A stretch of 64,000 nucleotides of DNA, from the NCBI GenBank assembly GCA_015060925.1, contig SUXM01000003.1, positions 1 through 64,000 of the forward strand, in the 5' to 3' direction. Below are positions 8,093 through 16,532 of this stretch, one piece after another. A model generated the notes under the pieces. It was given only the letters and a program-made list of their open reading frames with translations. It ran no database searches and was not told where the DNA came from. This DNA is from Parabacteroides distasonis (GTDB lineage Bacteria > Bacteroidota > Bacteroidia > Bacteroidales > Tannerellaceae). Each line of letters starts with the position of its first letter. The stretch's first letter is position 1. Both the position numbers and the translations under genes were made by a program.

Positions 8093-9223
8093 ATGAATAA
8101 CATTGTGGAATTTAGTACGAGTTTATTAATGATAAATATTGTACTTACATTTCAGATGATTCTTATTTGTAAACCTAATAAAATATATAGAAATCCAACT
8201 AATAATGAAATAACAAAGATAGTTTTTATTTCTATATTTATATTAAATATTTTTCATTGTATATTTGCTTTTTGGGCTGAAGATACTTATCATATTTGGT
8301 GGGATTTTTTAACAGAAAGATTTTCAATGGAACATTATGAAGGTATCTATAATTGGCTTGCAAATAAGACAGAACTTAATTATTTTTTATGGAGATCATT
8401 CATTTGGATACCTACATTATATTTAATATATAAGTCTTCTGAAAAATTAGATTTAATAAATAGATGTTTTGCTGTTTCTTTTGTCTTGTTAAATATCTTT
8501 GTTATTTCAAATACAAGAGGAGCTTTAGGACATTCAATGTTGTTATATGGTATTATATTACTTTTTTATAATAAAAAATTATCTTTAAAATTTATTATGT
8601 CATGCATGATTATATACTTGTCCTATTTTTTTCATAAAAGTATGTATATAAATTTAATTTTTTCGGTTATAGCTTTAATGCCATTAAAGAAAAATGTCTT
8701 TATAATATCGATAATCATATTTCCTTTATTTGTTGAAATTGCTTCACGATTTATTAATCTATTACAAACAGAAACCATTAGTATATCATATGCAGATAAT
8801 GTTGGAGGACTGAGTGATCGTACACAAACTTATGTAACAGGAGAAGCTATTAATATAAATATAAATGGTATTATAGGGCAATTTGTAAAATGGATACCAA
8901 CTTATCTATCTTTAATTTATTTATGTAAAAGGGTTATATTCCAAAAATATTTTGATAATATTAGAAATAAAGGAATATATCGTTATCTTTTTAACTTGAC
9001 ATACGTTTGTTTTTATTTTGGAACAGTATTTTCTTTTGTAGAAAATACGTCTTCATGGATTGGAATTAGATTTAGATATATGGGATTATTCCCATTACCT
9101 TTTATTATAGCGAAATTATGGTGCTTAGAAAAAAAAACGAATAATTGGATAAAATCTATTATAATACTATCGATTGTATCTATTTTATACACTTATATAT
9201 TTACTTATAAAGCTTGGATGTAA
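8093..9223 (+). CDS. wzy: EpsG-like Wzy polysaccharide polymerase
   Basis: A 376-residue integral membrane protein with about 9-10 hydrophobic helices and little other sequence signature, placed where the polymerase is expected (after wzx, among transferases). It resembles the EpsG family in its short N-terminal helix, the early loop HIWWDFLTERF, then SNTRGALGHSMLLYGI followed by SYFFHKSMYINLIF. The R-G-x-x-x-x-S and FHKS pieces are typical of EpsG-like polymerases. It would join flipped repeat units in the periplasm. The gene is extremely AT-rich. Wzy proteins diverge strongly, so assignment rests on topology, these motifs and context. Confidence 0.78.
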   Translation: MNNIVEFSTSLLMINIVLTFQMILICKPNKIYRNPTNNEITKIVFISIFILNIFHCIFAFWAEDTYHIWWDFLTERFSMEHYEGIYNWLANKTELNYFLWRSFIWIPTLYLIYKSSEKLDLINRCFAVSFVLLNIFVISNTRGALGHSMLLYGIILLFYNKKLSLKFIMSCMIIYLSYFFHKSMYINLIFSVIALMPLKKNVFIISIIIFPLFVEIASRFINLLQTETISISYADNVGGLSDRTQTYVTGEAINININGIIGQFVKWIPTYLSLIYLCKRVIFQKYFDNIRNKGIYRYLFNLTYVCFYFGTVFSFVENTSSWIGIRFRYMGLFPLPFIIAKLWCLEKKTNNWIKSIIILSIVSILYTYIFTYKAWM

Positions 9224-9272
9224 GAAGTCTCTATTAAGGTATTAACTTTCAGATTGAAAACATAATGTTGTA

Positions 9273-10370
9273 ATGAAAATTTTAATTATAGATAATTCTG
9301 CAATAGCAAAGGATAATAACAGTCGATATTATACCAATGCTTTGAATGGCCTTTTTTTAGATGACCTCATAGAATGTGGTAATCAACTAAGTTATTATCA
9401 ATTTACAACAGAAATCAATAAGACCATTAGCGTTTATGACTTGGAAGAACATAAAGTAAGATGCGTACCGATAAAACTGAAAAAGAATAAACTACTGAAT
9501 TATCTTAAAGCTTACTTGAAAATAATTCCAGAGATAAAAAAAAACGATTTTGTATATTTTTATTATCCGAACTCATTTAAATATGCAACATTTTTATGTA
9601 GGTTATTTGGTCAAAAATATGGTTTATATATTAGAGGTATGTTGGGATTGGATGACTATATTTCGCATAAAATATACAAAAAGGCATACATAATATTTAC
9701 AGTTTCTGATTATTTTACCAAACGGGTAAACGAGATTGTTGGAAGAAAAATAGCCCACACGATACGTCCAATGATACCATACACTGATGATGATATTATA
9801 AGTAACAGAACATATACAAAGAGATCATATTATAATTTGCTATTTCTTGGAAGAATTGATAAAGATAAGGGTATTGTTGAGTTGCTGAATGCAATGAAAC
9901 AATTATCACAGAAGAAAAAATATAAAGCATTCTTGAAAATCGTAGGAAACGGACCATTTCTTTCGGAAGCAAAGTTGTTATGTAAAGAATTGGATATTGA
10001 GGATATAATAAGTTTTGAGGGTGTTGTATGTGACGATAATATAAAACGTAACTATTATCTTGAAGCTGACGTATATATTTTACCGACATATCACGAGGGA
10101 TTTCCTCGAACATTGTATGAAGCGATGATATTTGGTACACCTATTATTACAACCTTTGTCGGTGGCATTTCTGTTATTATGGAGGACAATATAAATAGTT
10201 TGAAAATAGAAGCGAAGTCAATTGATAGTGTAGTTGAAAAACTTGAACAAGCACTGGGAAACTACCTCGAAATGGGCAGACTTGCGATTAAAGCTACAGA
10301 AACTGTTCGAAAAATAGTAGATAAAAATAGGCTCACACATGGACAACATCTTAATGAAATAATAAAATAA
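9273..10370 (+). CDS. GT4-family glycosyltransferase
   Basis: This 365-residue protein is a GT-B fold transferase of family GT4 that adds a sugar to the lipid-linked repeat unit in the cytoplasm. The C-terminal donor-binding domain is clear: YNLLFLGRIDKDKGIVELL (about 189-207), KIVGNGPFL, ISFEGVV and the E-x7-E region ADVYILPTYHEGFPRTLYEA followed by GTPIITTFVGGI. The N-terminal acceptor half is divergent, with YIRGMLGLDD as a recognisable piece. Sugar specificity cannot be read from sequence. It is two bases from the acyltransferase gene that follows, so the two are probably translationally linked. Confidence 0.88.
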   Translation: MKILIIDNSAIAKDNNSRYYTNALNGLFLDDLIECGNQLSYYQFTTEINKTISVYDLEEHKVRCVPIKLKKNKLLNYLKAYLKIIPEIKKNDFVYFYYPNSFKYATFLCRLFGQKYGLYIRGMLGLDDYISHKIYKKAYIIFTVSDYFTKRVNEIVGRKIAHTIRPMIPYTDDDIISNRTYTKRSYYNLLFLGRIDKDKGIVELLNAMKQLSQKKKYKAFLKIVGNGPFLSEAKLLCKELDIEDIISFEGVVCDDNIKRNYYLEADVYILPTYHEGFPRTLYEAMIFGTPIITTFVGGISVIMEDNINSLKIEAKSIDSVVEKLEQALGNYLEMGRLAIKATETVRKIVDKNRLTHGQHLNEIIK

Positions 10371-10372
10371 GT

Positions 10373-10954
10373 ATGTTGAGAAAGTTTTGGAATAATAAAC
10401 CGCTTGGATTAATACCTGCAATGTTAATGCTTTTACAAATGGTATGGCAGAAAATTAGAAATAAATTACATTCTTGTATTTATACAAAAAATATTGGTAA
10501 GTGTGGAATATGTGTAAAGATATATCCTAATACTATATTCAAATATCCAAAAACAATTACTATAGGAAATAATGTTTCTATTGGTTTTAATTGCGATATA
10601 CATAATGATGAAATACCAAAAGGTATTCTAGAACTAGGCGATAATGTATCCATAGATAAGGAATGCCTTATTGATTATTCAGGAGATCTTATTATTGGTA
10701 AAAATACTCATATCGCTTGGGGTACATATATTATTACTCATACTCATGGATATGATCCTCATTCAGAGCCAATACCAAAACCTCTTACAATTGGAGAAAA
10801 TGTATTTATTGGAGCGAAATGTATTATTACTCCCAGTGTAAATCATATAGGTCACAATGTAATGATTGGAACCGGATCTGTTGTCACCAAAGATGTTCCT
10901 GATTATGCAGTAGTTGTTGGTAACCCTGCGAAAGTAATTAAATATAAAAAATAG
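10373..10954 (+). CDS. Hexapeptide-repeat (left-handed beta-helix) O-acyltransferase
   Basis: A 193-residue member of the CatB/Maa/WcaF-type acetyltransferase superfamily. Imperfect hexapeptide turns run from about residue 60 onwards (TIGNNVSIG, LELGDNVSID, LIIGKNTHIAWG, LTIGENVFIGAKC, HIGHNVMIGTGSVVTKDV), ending with the usual DYAVVVGNPAKVI. The loop histidine is in IITHTHGYDP, matching the catalytic region of serine/maltose acetyltransferase relatives. It likely O-acetylates a sugar of the repeat unit using acetyl-CoA. An N-terminal stretch (about 13-30) is hydrophobic and could lie on the membrane. The exact acceptor is unknown. Confidence 0.85.
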   Translation: MLRKFWNNKPLGLIPAMLMLLQMVWQKIRNKLHSCIYTKNIGKCGICVKIYPNTIFKYPKTITIGNNVSIGFNCDIHNDEIPKGILELGDNVSIDKECLIDYSGDLIIGKNTHIAWGTYIITHTHGYDPHSEPIPKPLTIGENVFIGAKCIITPSVNHIGHNVMIGTGSVVTKDVPDYAVVVGNPAKVIKYKK

Positions 10955-10958
10955 GACT

Positions 10959-12080
10959 ATGAAAATACTTTTTCCGATAGAATATTATTATCCTTCGGAT
11001 ATTGGTGGCCCAGCCAATGCTCTTTATTGGCATACACAGATGCTAAAAGCAAATGGTATTGATTCTGTGGTTGTAACATCGGATGTGGGTATTACAAATA
11101 AAAGTGTTACAAGAGATGAGTGGATAACGGACGGAGAGAATAAAGTCATTTATTGTTCAGGAGGAAGACTTAGTCCTCAAATATTCATTAATACGATAGA
11201 TGAGATTAGAAAATGTGATGTTTTACACCTTTCTTCGGTATGTTACCCATATAATATATTCTTTTTCATTTATGCAAGAATGAAAAAGAAGAGAGTTATT
11301 ATATCGCCTCGCGGTGAACTATTCCAACAGGCTTATCTCTTAAAAAGAACCTTAATGAAGAAGGTATTATTTTTTGTATATAGAATATTTCAGAGAAAGT
11401 TTCTTTTTCATGCAACAAGCATAGAGGAAAAGGAGAATATTATTAAAATTTTTCCCAAAGCGAAAATAGTCATACAACCAAATCTCATTAATGTACGATA
11501 TAGTGAAGCTCCACAAAATAGGGGTGATGATATCATCTTTCTTGGCAGAATAACATGTATTAAAGCTATAGACAAACTTATAAAAGCTTTACCGCTTTCA
11601 CATTCATTTATGGAAAGTCATGGAAAATTGGTTATTGTAGGTTGTGCAAGATTGCCTGAAGATATTACCTATAAAAAGAAACTTGAAGAAATTATAGCCA
11701 AGCTTAGTCTTACAGAACGTGTTGTATTTGTTGGAATAAAAACAGGAGAAGAGAAATTTCGTATTTTGAATTTCTCAAAAGTACTGGTACTACCATCTGA
11801 ATCAGAAAATTTTGGTAATGTAGTTACAGAGGCTCTTTCACAATCGACACCAGTCATAGCGTCAAAGGGAACACCATGGCAAATACTTGAAGAAAAAAAT
11901 ATAGGTTGGTGGACAAATAATACCCCTGAAGAATTGGCTAAATCAATAGACAAGCTATACTCTTTGTCTGTAGCTAAATACCAGGAATATTGCATAAATG
12001 CAAAAAAATATGTTGAAGATTATCTTGATATTAAGAAGTCAAAATATAATGAGTGGCCAATAATATATGATAAATATTAA
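10959..12080 (+). CDS. GT4-family glycosyltransferase
   Basis: A 373-residue GT-B transferase. The N-terminal acceptor domain has the glycine-rich loop YYPSDIGGPANALYWH (about 8-24). The donor domain contains IIFLGRITCIKAIDKLI (about 190-207), KLVIVGCA, RVVFVGIKTGEEK and the characteristic LPSESENFGNVVTEALSQSTPVIASKGTPW. It resembles transferases that act early in Bacteroides capsule repeat assembly, but the sugar is not predictable. It lies 4 bp after the acyltransferase gene and is the last strongly AT-rich gene of the central cassette; the next gene returns to a more balanced composition. Confidence 0.87.
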   Translation: MKILFPIEYYYPSDIGGPANALYWHTQMLKANGIDSVVVTSDVGITNKSVTRDEWITDGENKVIYCSGGRLSPQIFINTIDEIRKCDVLHLSSVCYPYNIFFFIYARMKKKRVIISPRGELFQQAYLLKRTLMKKVLFFVYRIFQRKFLFHATSIEEKENIIKIFPKAKIVIQPNLINVRYSEAPQNRGDDIIFLGRITCIKAIDKLIKALPLSHSFMESHGKLVIVGCARLPEDITYKKKLEEIIAKLSLTERVVFVGIKTGEEKFRILNFSKVLVLPSESENFGNVVTEALSQSTPVIASKGTPWQILEEKNIGWWTNNTPEELAKSIDKLYSLSVAKYQEYCINAKKYVEDYLDIKKSKYNEWPIIYDKY

Positions 12081-12100
12081 CACATTAAATATTAAAAACT

Positions 12101-13192
12101 ATGTCCCTTTTTAAAGACAAAGTACTATTAATTACAGGTGGTACAGGTTCGTTCGGAAATGCTGTACTTCGAAGATTTTTAGATTCGGATATAAAAGAAA
12201 TCCGTATTTTTAGTCGGGATGAAAAGAAGCAAGATGATATGCGTCATCATTTACAAGCGCAACATTCAGAACAGTCTGTAAAGGTAAAGTTTTATATAGG
12301 TGATGTACGTAATAAAACTTCCGTTGATGTTGCAATGAGAGGTGTTGATTATGTATTTGCAGCAGCAGCATTGAAACAGGTGCCTTCGTGTGAATTTTTT
12401 CCAATGGAAGCGACTCGTACCAATGTATTAGGAACAGAGAATGTTTTACTTTCAGCGATAGAACATTGTGTGAAAAAGGTGGTAGTTCTTTCTACTGATA
12501 AAGCGGCATATCCAATAAATGCGATGGGTATCTCTAAAGCGTTGATGGAAAAGGTAGCAATTGCTAAAGGTCGTGAATTGGGTGAAGGTGCTACAACAAC
12601 AATCTGTTGTACGCGTTACGGTAATGTGATGGCTTCTCGTGGTTCGGTGATTCCTTTATGGGTGGAACAGATGGAACAGGGTAAACCGATTACGATTACA
12701 GATCCGAATATGACTCGTTTCATGATGACCTTGGATGATGCAGTTGATTTGGTTATTTATGCTTTTACACATGGTCAGAATGGAGATTTGTTTGTGCAGA
12801 AAGCTCCGGCTGCTACCTTATCGACATTGGCTCAAGCTTTGAAAGAAACCTATACAAAGGTGAATCCGAAGTATGCTGAAACAGAGGTGAGGATTATTGG
12901 TACACGTCATGGTGAAAAGTTGTATGAGACTTTGGTAACGCGTGAAGAAATGGCAAAAGCTATTGATATGGGAGATTATTTTCGTATTTCTTGTGATAAT
13001 CGTGATTTGAACTATGATAAATATTTTACAAAAGGGAGTCAGAAACTTTCTATTATTGAAGATTATCATAGCCATAATACTGTTCGTTTAGATGTGGAGG
13101 GTATGAAAAAATTATTATTGAAATTACGTTTTATCCGTGAGGACTTAGGTTTCCAACCTCGTGCGAAAGCTCGTGATATAAGAAGTGAATAA
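12101..13192 (+). CDS. UDP-GlcNAc 4,6-dehydratase/epimerase, CapE/FnlA/WbvB type
   Basis: A 363-residue extended SDR that starts conversion of UDP-GlcNAc into 2-acetamido-2,6-dideoxy-L-hexoses by 4,6-dehydration with epimerisation. The NADP loop is GGTGSFGNA (13-21) and the active-site region is STDKAAYPINAMGISK. M142-x-x-x-K146 replaces the usual Tyr-x-x-x-Lys, which is the hallmark of the CapE/FnlA subgroup rather than PseB/FlaA1. GTRHGEKLYETL near the C-terminus also matches. The gene is followed by a 2-epimerase and an RmlD-like reductase, completing a pathway to UDP-L-FucNAc or UDP-L-QuiNAc. The class call is strong; the final sugar depends on the reductase. Confidence 0.87.
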   Translation: MSLFKDKVLLITGGTGSFGNAVLRRFLDSDIKEIRIFSRDEKKQDDMRHHLQAQHSEQSVKVKFYIGDVRNKTSVDVAMRGVDYVFAAAALKQVPSCEFFPMEATRTNVLGTENVLLSAIEHCVKKVVVLSTDKAAYPINAMGISKALMEKVAIAKGRELGEGATTTICCTRYGNVMASRGSVIPLWVEQMEQGKPITITDPNMTRFMMTLDDAVDLVIYAFTHGQNGDLFVQKAPAATLSTLAQALKETYTKVNPKYAETEVRIIGTRHGEKLYETLVTREEMAKAIDMGDYFRISCDNRDLNYDKYFTKGSQKLSIIEDYHSHNTVRLDVEGMKKLLLKLRFIREDLGFQPRAKARDIRSE

Positions 13193-13205
13193 ATAAAGAA
13201 AAGTT

Positions 13206-14336
13206 ATGAATAAACTGAAACTGATGACGATTGTTGGTACACGTCCTGAAGTTATCAAGATGTCTGCTATAATTAAGAAAAGTGATAAGTATTTTAATCA
13301 TGTTTTAGTACATACTGGTCAAAATTATGATTATACACTAAATGAGGTTTTTTTCAAAGATTTAGCTCTTAGAGAACCTGATTATTATTTAGGAGTTGTT
13401 GGTGAAAATATTGGTCAGACTATGGGAAATGTAATCTCTAAAGTTTATGATTTGATGGTTGAAGTAAAACCTAATGCGGTTATTGTTTTAGGAGATACTA
13501 ATTCTTGTCTTTCAATTATTGCAGCAAAACGTCTTAAAATCCCTATTTTCCATATGGAAGCGGGAAATCGTTGCAAAGATGAGAATTTACCGGAAGAAGT
13601 TATTCGTAGAATTGTAGATGTGACAAGTGATGTCAATTTGTGTTATTCAGAACATGCTCGTAGATATATTCTTGATACTGGAGTAAAACCTGAATATACT
13701 TATGTAGTCGGATCTCCAATGGCGGAAGTTCTTAAGGAATACCAACATGATATTAATAATAGTGATGTGTTGAATCGTCTTGGATTAGAAAAGAATCGTT
13801 ATATTTTACTTTCAGTTCATCGTGAAGAAAATATTGATATTGAATCAAATTTCTTTTCATTGATGAATGCAGTGAATGCTATGGCTGAATATTATAACAT
13901 GCCAATTCTTTATTCTTGTCATCCTCGTTCAAAAAAAATCATAGAATTACGTGGTTTTAAGTTTGATAGACGGGTAATTCAATCGCAACCTTTAGGATTC
14001 TTTGATTATAATCATCTGCAACAACATGCTTTTTGTGTTGTTTCTGATAGTGGTACTGTTCCAGAAGAAAGTGCATATTTCCATTTCCCTGCAGTATCAG
14101 TTCGAACTTCTACTGAACGACCGGAAGCCATGGATAAAGGTGTGTTTACTATCGGATCTATTACTTCTGAACAAGTACTTCAAGCTGTAGAAATGGCTGT
14201 AGAAATGCATCGAAATGGTGATGATGCTTGTGATGTTCCTGCTTATGTTGATGATAATGTGTCAACCAAAGTTATAAAACTTATTCAAAGTTATACTGGC
14301 ATCATCAATAAGATGGTGTGGAGAAAAAATAGCTGA
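13206..14336 (+). CDS. Non-hydrolysing UDP-HexNAc 2-epimerase, WecB/FnlC/WbvD type
   Basis: A 376-residue member of the WecB family. It shows the N-terminal GTRPEVIKM (about 11-19), VHTGQNYD, the nucleotide-binding VLGDTNSCLS, HMEAGNRC, and in the second half LLSVHREENID and SDSGTVPEESAYF followed by RTSTERPEAMDKG. Classical WecB converts UDP-GlcNAc to UDP-ManNAc, but position between a CapE-like dehydratase and an RmlD-like reductase points to the FnlC/CapG/WbvD role, inverting C2 of the L-sugar nucleotide as the last step. It starts 13 bp after the dehydratase. The generic enzyme class is secure; the substrate is inferred from neighbours. Confidence 0.88.
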   Translation: MNKLKLMTIVGTRPEVIKMSAIIKKSDKYFNHVLVHTGQNYDYTLNEVFFKDLALREPDYYLGVVGENIGQTMGNVISKVYDLMVEVKPNAVIVLGDTNSCLSIIAAKRLKIPIFHMEAGNRCKDENLPEEVIRRIVDVTSDVNLCYSEHARRYILDTGVKPEYTYVVGSPMAEVLKEYQHDINNSDVLNRLGLEKNRYILLSVHREENIDIESNFFSLMNAVNAMAEYYNMPILYSCHPRSKKIIELRGFKFDRRVIQSQPLGFFDYNHLQQHAFCVVSDSGTVPEESAYFHFPAVSVRTSTERPEAMDKGVFTIGSITSEQVLQAVEMAVEMHRNGDDACDVPAYVDDNVSTKVIKLIQSYTGIINKMVWRKNS

Positions 14337-14377
14337 TATTCCTTTCCTTTCAATTACCTTTTTATTGATATTTTTCT

Positions 14378-15235
14378 ATGAACAAGAAGAAAATCTTGTT
14401 GTTCGGTGCTACAGGTATGGCCGGACATATGGCCTATTATTATTTAATGGGAACAGGTAGATATGAAATAACAGATGTTGTTTTTCGTACACCATTAACT
14501 AAAAATAGTATTATAGTTGATGTAACTGATAAAGAGGCTGTAACTAAGGTGGTACGTGAACAGCGCCCTGATATCATATTAAATTGTGTAGGAGTGCTTA
14601 TCAAAGGTACAAAAGAACATCCTGAAAATGCTATATATATAAATGCATATTTTCCTCATCTGTTGGTTGATTTGGCTGATAATGTGGGTGCAAAATTAAT
14701 TCATATCAGTACGGATTGTGTTTTTTCTGGGAATAAAGGTTGTTATACTGAATCTGATTTTAGAGATGCAGATGATACGTATGGAAGAAGTAAAGCTTTG
14801 GGTGAAGTTATTAATGAAAAAGATTTAACCTTAAGAACTTCCATAATTGGACCTGAATTAAAAAAGAATGGTGAAGGTCTGTTTCACTGGTTTATGGGAC
14901 AGACTGGAGAGATTAATGGTTTTAAAACAGCTATTTGGGGGGGAGTTACTACTTTAGAATTAGCTAAAGTTATTGATGTTGCTATCCAACAAGAAAAATG
15001 TGGCTTAATACAATTAAGTAATGGGATTGGTATTTCTAAATTTGATTTACTTCATCTTTTTAAAAGTATTTGGAAAAAGAATATTGACATTTTACCTTAT
15101 GAAGGAAATGGAGTTAATAAATCTATAGCTCGTTCTGATAGGTTTAATTATGATGTACCATCCTATGAACAAATGTTATTTGAACAAAAGGAATGGATGG
15201 ATTTACATAAAGAATTATATACTCAATATAGTTAA
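14378..15235 (+). CDS. RmlD-like NADPH-dependent nucleotide-sugar 4-ketoreductase
   Basis: This 285-residue single-domain SDR has GATGMAGH (10-17), the STDCVFSGNKGCYTE stretch typical of RmlD (about 111-125) and Y135-x-x-x-K139. It should reduce the 4-keto intermediate made by the CapE-like enzyme. The equivalent step for L-FucNAc (CapF/WbjC/FnlB) uses a longer enzyme of about 370 residues with a C-terminal cupin 3-epimerase; that domain is absent here. L-QuiNAc pathways (WbvB/WbvR/WbvD) instead use an RmlD-like reductase, so L-QuiNAc, or L-RhaNAc as intermediate, is the better guess. The stop codon TAA is directly followed by the next gene. Confidence 0.82.
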   Translation: MNKKKILLFGATGMAGHMAYYYLMGTGRYEITDVVFRTPLTKNSIIVDVTDKEAVTKVVREQRPDIILNCVGVLIKGTKEHPENAIYINAYFPHLLVDLADNVGAKLIHISTDCVFSGNKGCYTESDFRDADDTYGRSKALGEVINEKDLTLRTSIIGPELKKNGEGLFHWFMGQTGEINGFKTAIWGGVTTLELAKVIDVAIQQEKCGLIQLSNGIGISKFDLLHLFKSIWKKNIDILPYEGNGVNKSIARSDRFNYDVPSYEQMLFEQKEWMDLHKELYTQYS

Positions 15236-16438
15236 TTGATGAAAAATAAACGTAAGGCTTTAGTGCTTGGTGAAGCTTTCTATCCTGAAGATTTTATTAT
15301 TAATGATCTAGTAAAAGATTGGGAAAAAGATGGATATGAATTTGAAGTTTTAACGCGTGCTCCTTCTTATCCTTATGGTAAAGTTTATGAAGGATATAGG
15401 AATAAAATTTATCAAACAACTTATTTTGGTACTATAAAAGTACATCGTTTTCCGGTATGGCAAGGTTATCAGAAAAGTACTATAATTAAAATTCTTAATT
15501 ATTTTTCATTCGTTTTTTGGAGTTTTTGGGTAGTTTTATTTATTGGAAAACGTTTCGATAAAGTGTTTATTTATCAAACTGGACCATTAACTTTAGCTAC
15601 GGCAGGAATTTTTTTAAAAAAGCTCTATAAATCTAAAGTAACTATTTGGACACAGGATTTATGGCCGGAAACGGTTTATGCATTTGGTTTTAAACAAACG
15701 AAATTTTTGTCTTTCTGTTTAGACCTTTTTGTGAAATGGATATATAAGAATTGTGATAATATATTGGTTTCATGTGAAGGATTTATTGACAGAATTCATC
15801 GTTATACGCCTGATAAAAAGATTGATTTTATACCAAATTGGTCATTGATAGATTATAAACCTAAAAATAAACAAAAACTACCAGGCTGTTTTAATTTTAC
15901 TTATGCTGGAAATATTGGTAAAGTTCAAAACTTAGATAATATAGTATTGGGTTTTGGACAGTTTGTGAAGAGTAATCCGGATGTATGGTTAAATATAATA
16001 GGAGATGGTTCCTATTTGAAAGAATTAAAATTTATCGTAAAAGATAAAAAGATTTTAAATGTAAACTTTACAGGTCATATACAATTGTCTGAAATGTCAG
16101 ATTACTATGAAGCTAGTGACGTTTTGATTCTTTCATTAAAAGATGTTCCTTTATATGAAATCATGATTCCTTCTAAGTTTCAAGCTTATTTGACAACGCA
16201 AAAGCCTATATTTTCTGTTTTTAAAGGTGAGCTTAGTCGTTTAATTGAAAGATATCATATTGGATTGATAGCTCAACCTACAGATATTGAAGATATAAGT
16301 AATGGTTTTAAAAAATTTATACTTTTATCAAAAGAAGAAATAGAACATTTTTCTAATAATTCAACAGCATTGTTAGACCGTGTTTATAATAAAAAGAGAA
16401 TAATTAGTTGTATAAACTCTCTTTTTTGGGGATTTTAA
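15236..16438 (+). CDS. wbuB: WbuB-like GT4 glycosyltransferase
   Basis: A 400-residue GT-B transferase of the WbuB/WcaI-like GT4 branch. Recognisable parts are LGEAFYPEDFIINDL, EVLTRAPSYPYGKVYEGY, the membrane-associating segment about residues 85-105, TIWTQDLWPETVYAFG, FIPNWS, then FTYAGNIGKVQNL and EIMIPSKFQAYLTTQKPI in the donor domain. WbuB homologues usually sit directly beside the fnlABC-type genes and transfer the L-dideoxy-amino sugar, probably onto the first lipid-linked sugar. That fits its place here as last gene of the operon. It begins immediately after the reductase stop codon. Confidence 0.83.
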   Translation: MMKNKRKALVLGEAFYPEDFIINDLVKDWEKDGYEFEVLTRAPSYPYGKVYEGYRNKIYQTTYFGTIKVHRFPVWQGYQKSTIIKILNYFSFVFWSFWVVLFIGKRFDKVFIYQTGPLTLATAGIFLKKLYKSKVTIWTQDLWPETVYAFGFKQTKFLSFCLDLFVKWIYKNCDNILVSCEGFIDRIHRYTPDKKIDFIPNWSLIDYKPKNKQKLPGCFNFTYAGNIGKVQNLDNIVLGFGQFVKSNPDVWLNIIGDGSYLKELKFIVKDKKILNVNFTGHIQLSEMSDYYEASDVLILSLKDVPLYEIMIPSKFQAYLTTQKPIFSVFKGELSRLIERYHIGLIAQPTDIEDISNGFKKFILLSKEEIEHFSNNSTALLDRVYNKKRIISCINSLFWGF

Positions 16439-16472
16439 GTATTTCCTGCCCAGGGAATAAAATGACCCTCTT

Positions 16473-16501
16473 TTGTTTGCTGGTAGAATTTATTACCTTT
16501 G
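16473..16501 (+). promoter_or_regulatory. Promoter of the class A PBP gene
   Basis: TTG (16473-16475), an 18-base spacer and TACCTTTG (16494-16501) fit the Bacteroidota housekeeping promoter. It lies 32 bases before the PBP start and after the capsule operon, showing that the PBP gene is an independent transcription unit. Confidence 0.6.
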
Positions 16502-16532
16502 TTGCCGAATTGAGTTTTTAAGAGATAGGTAG

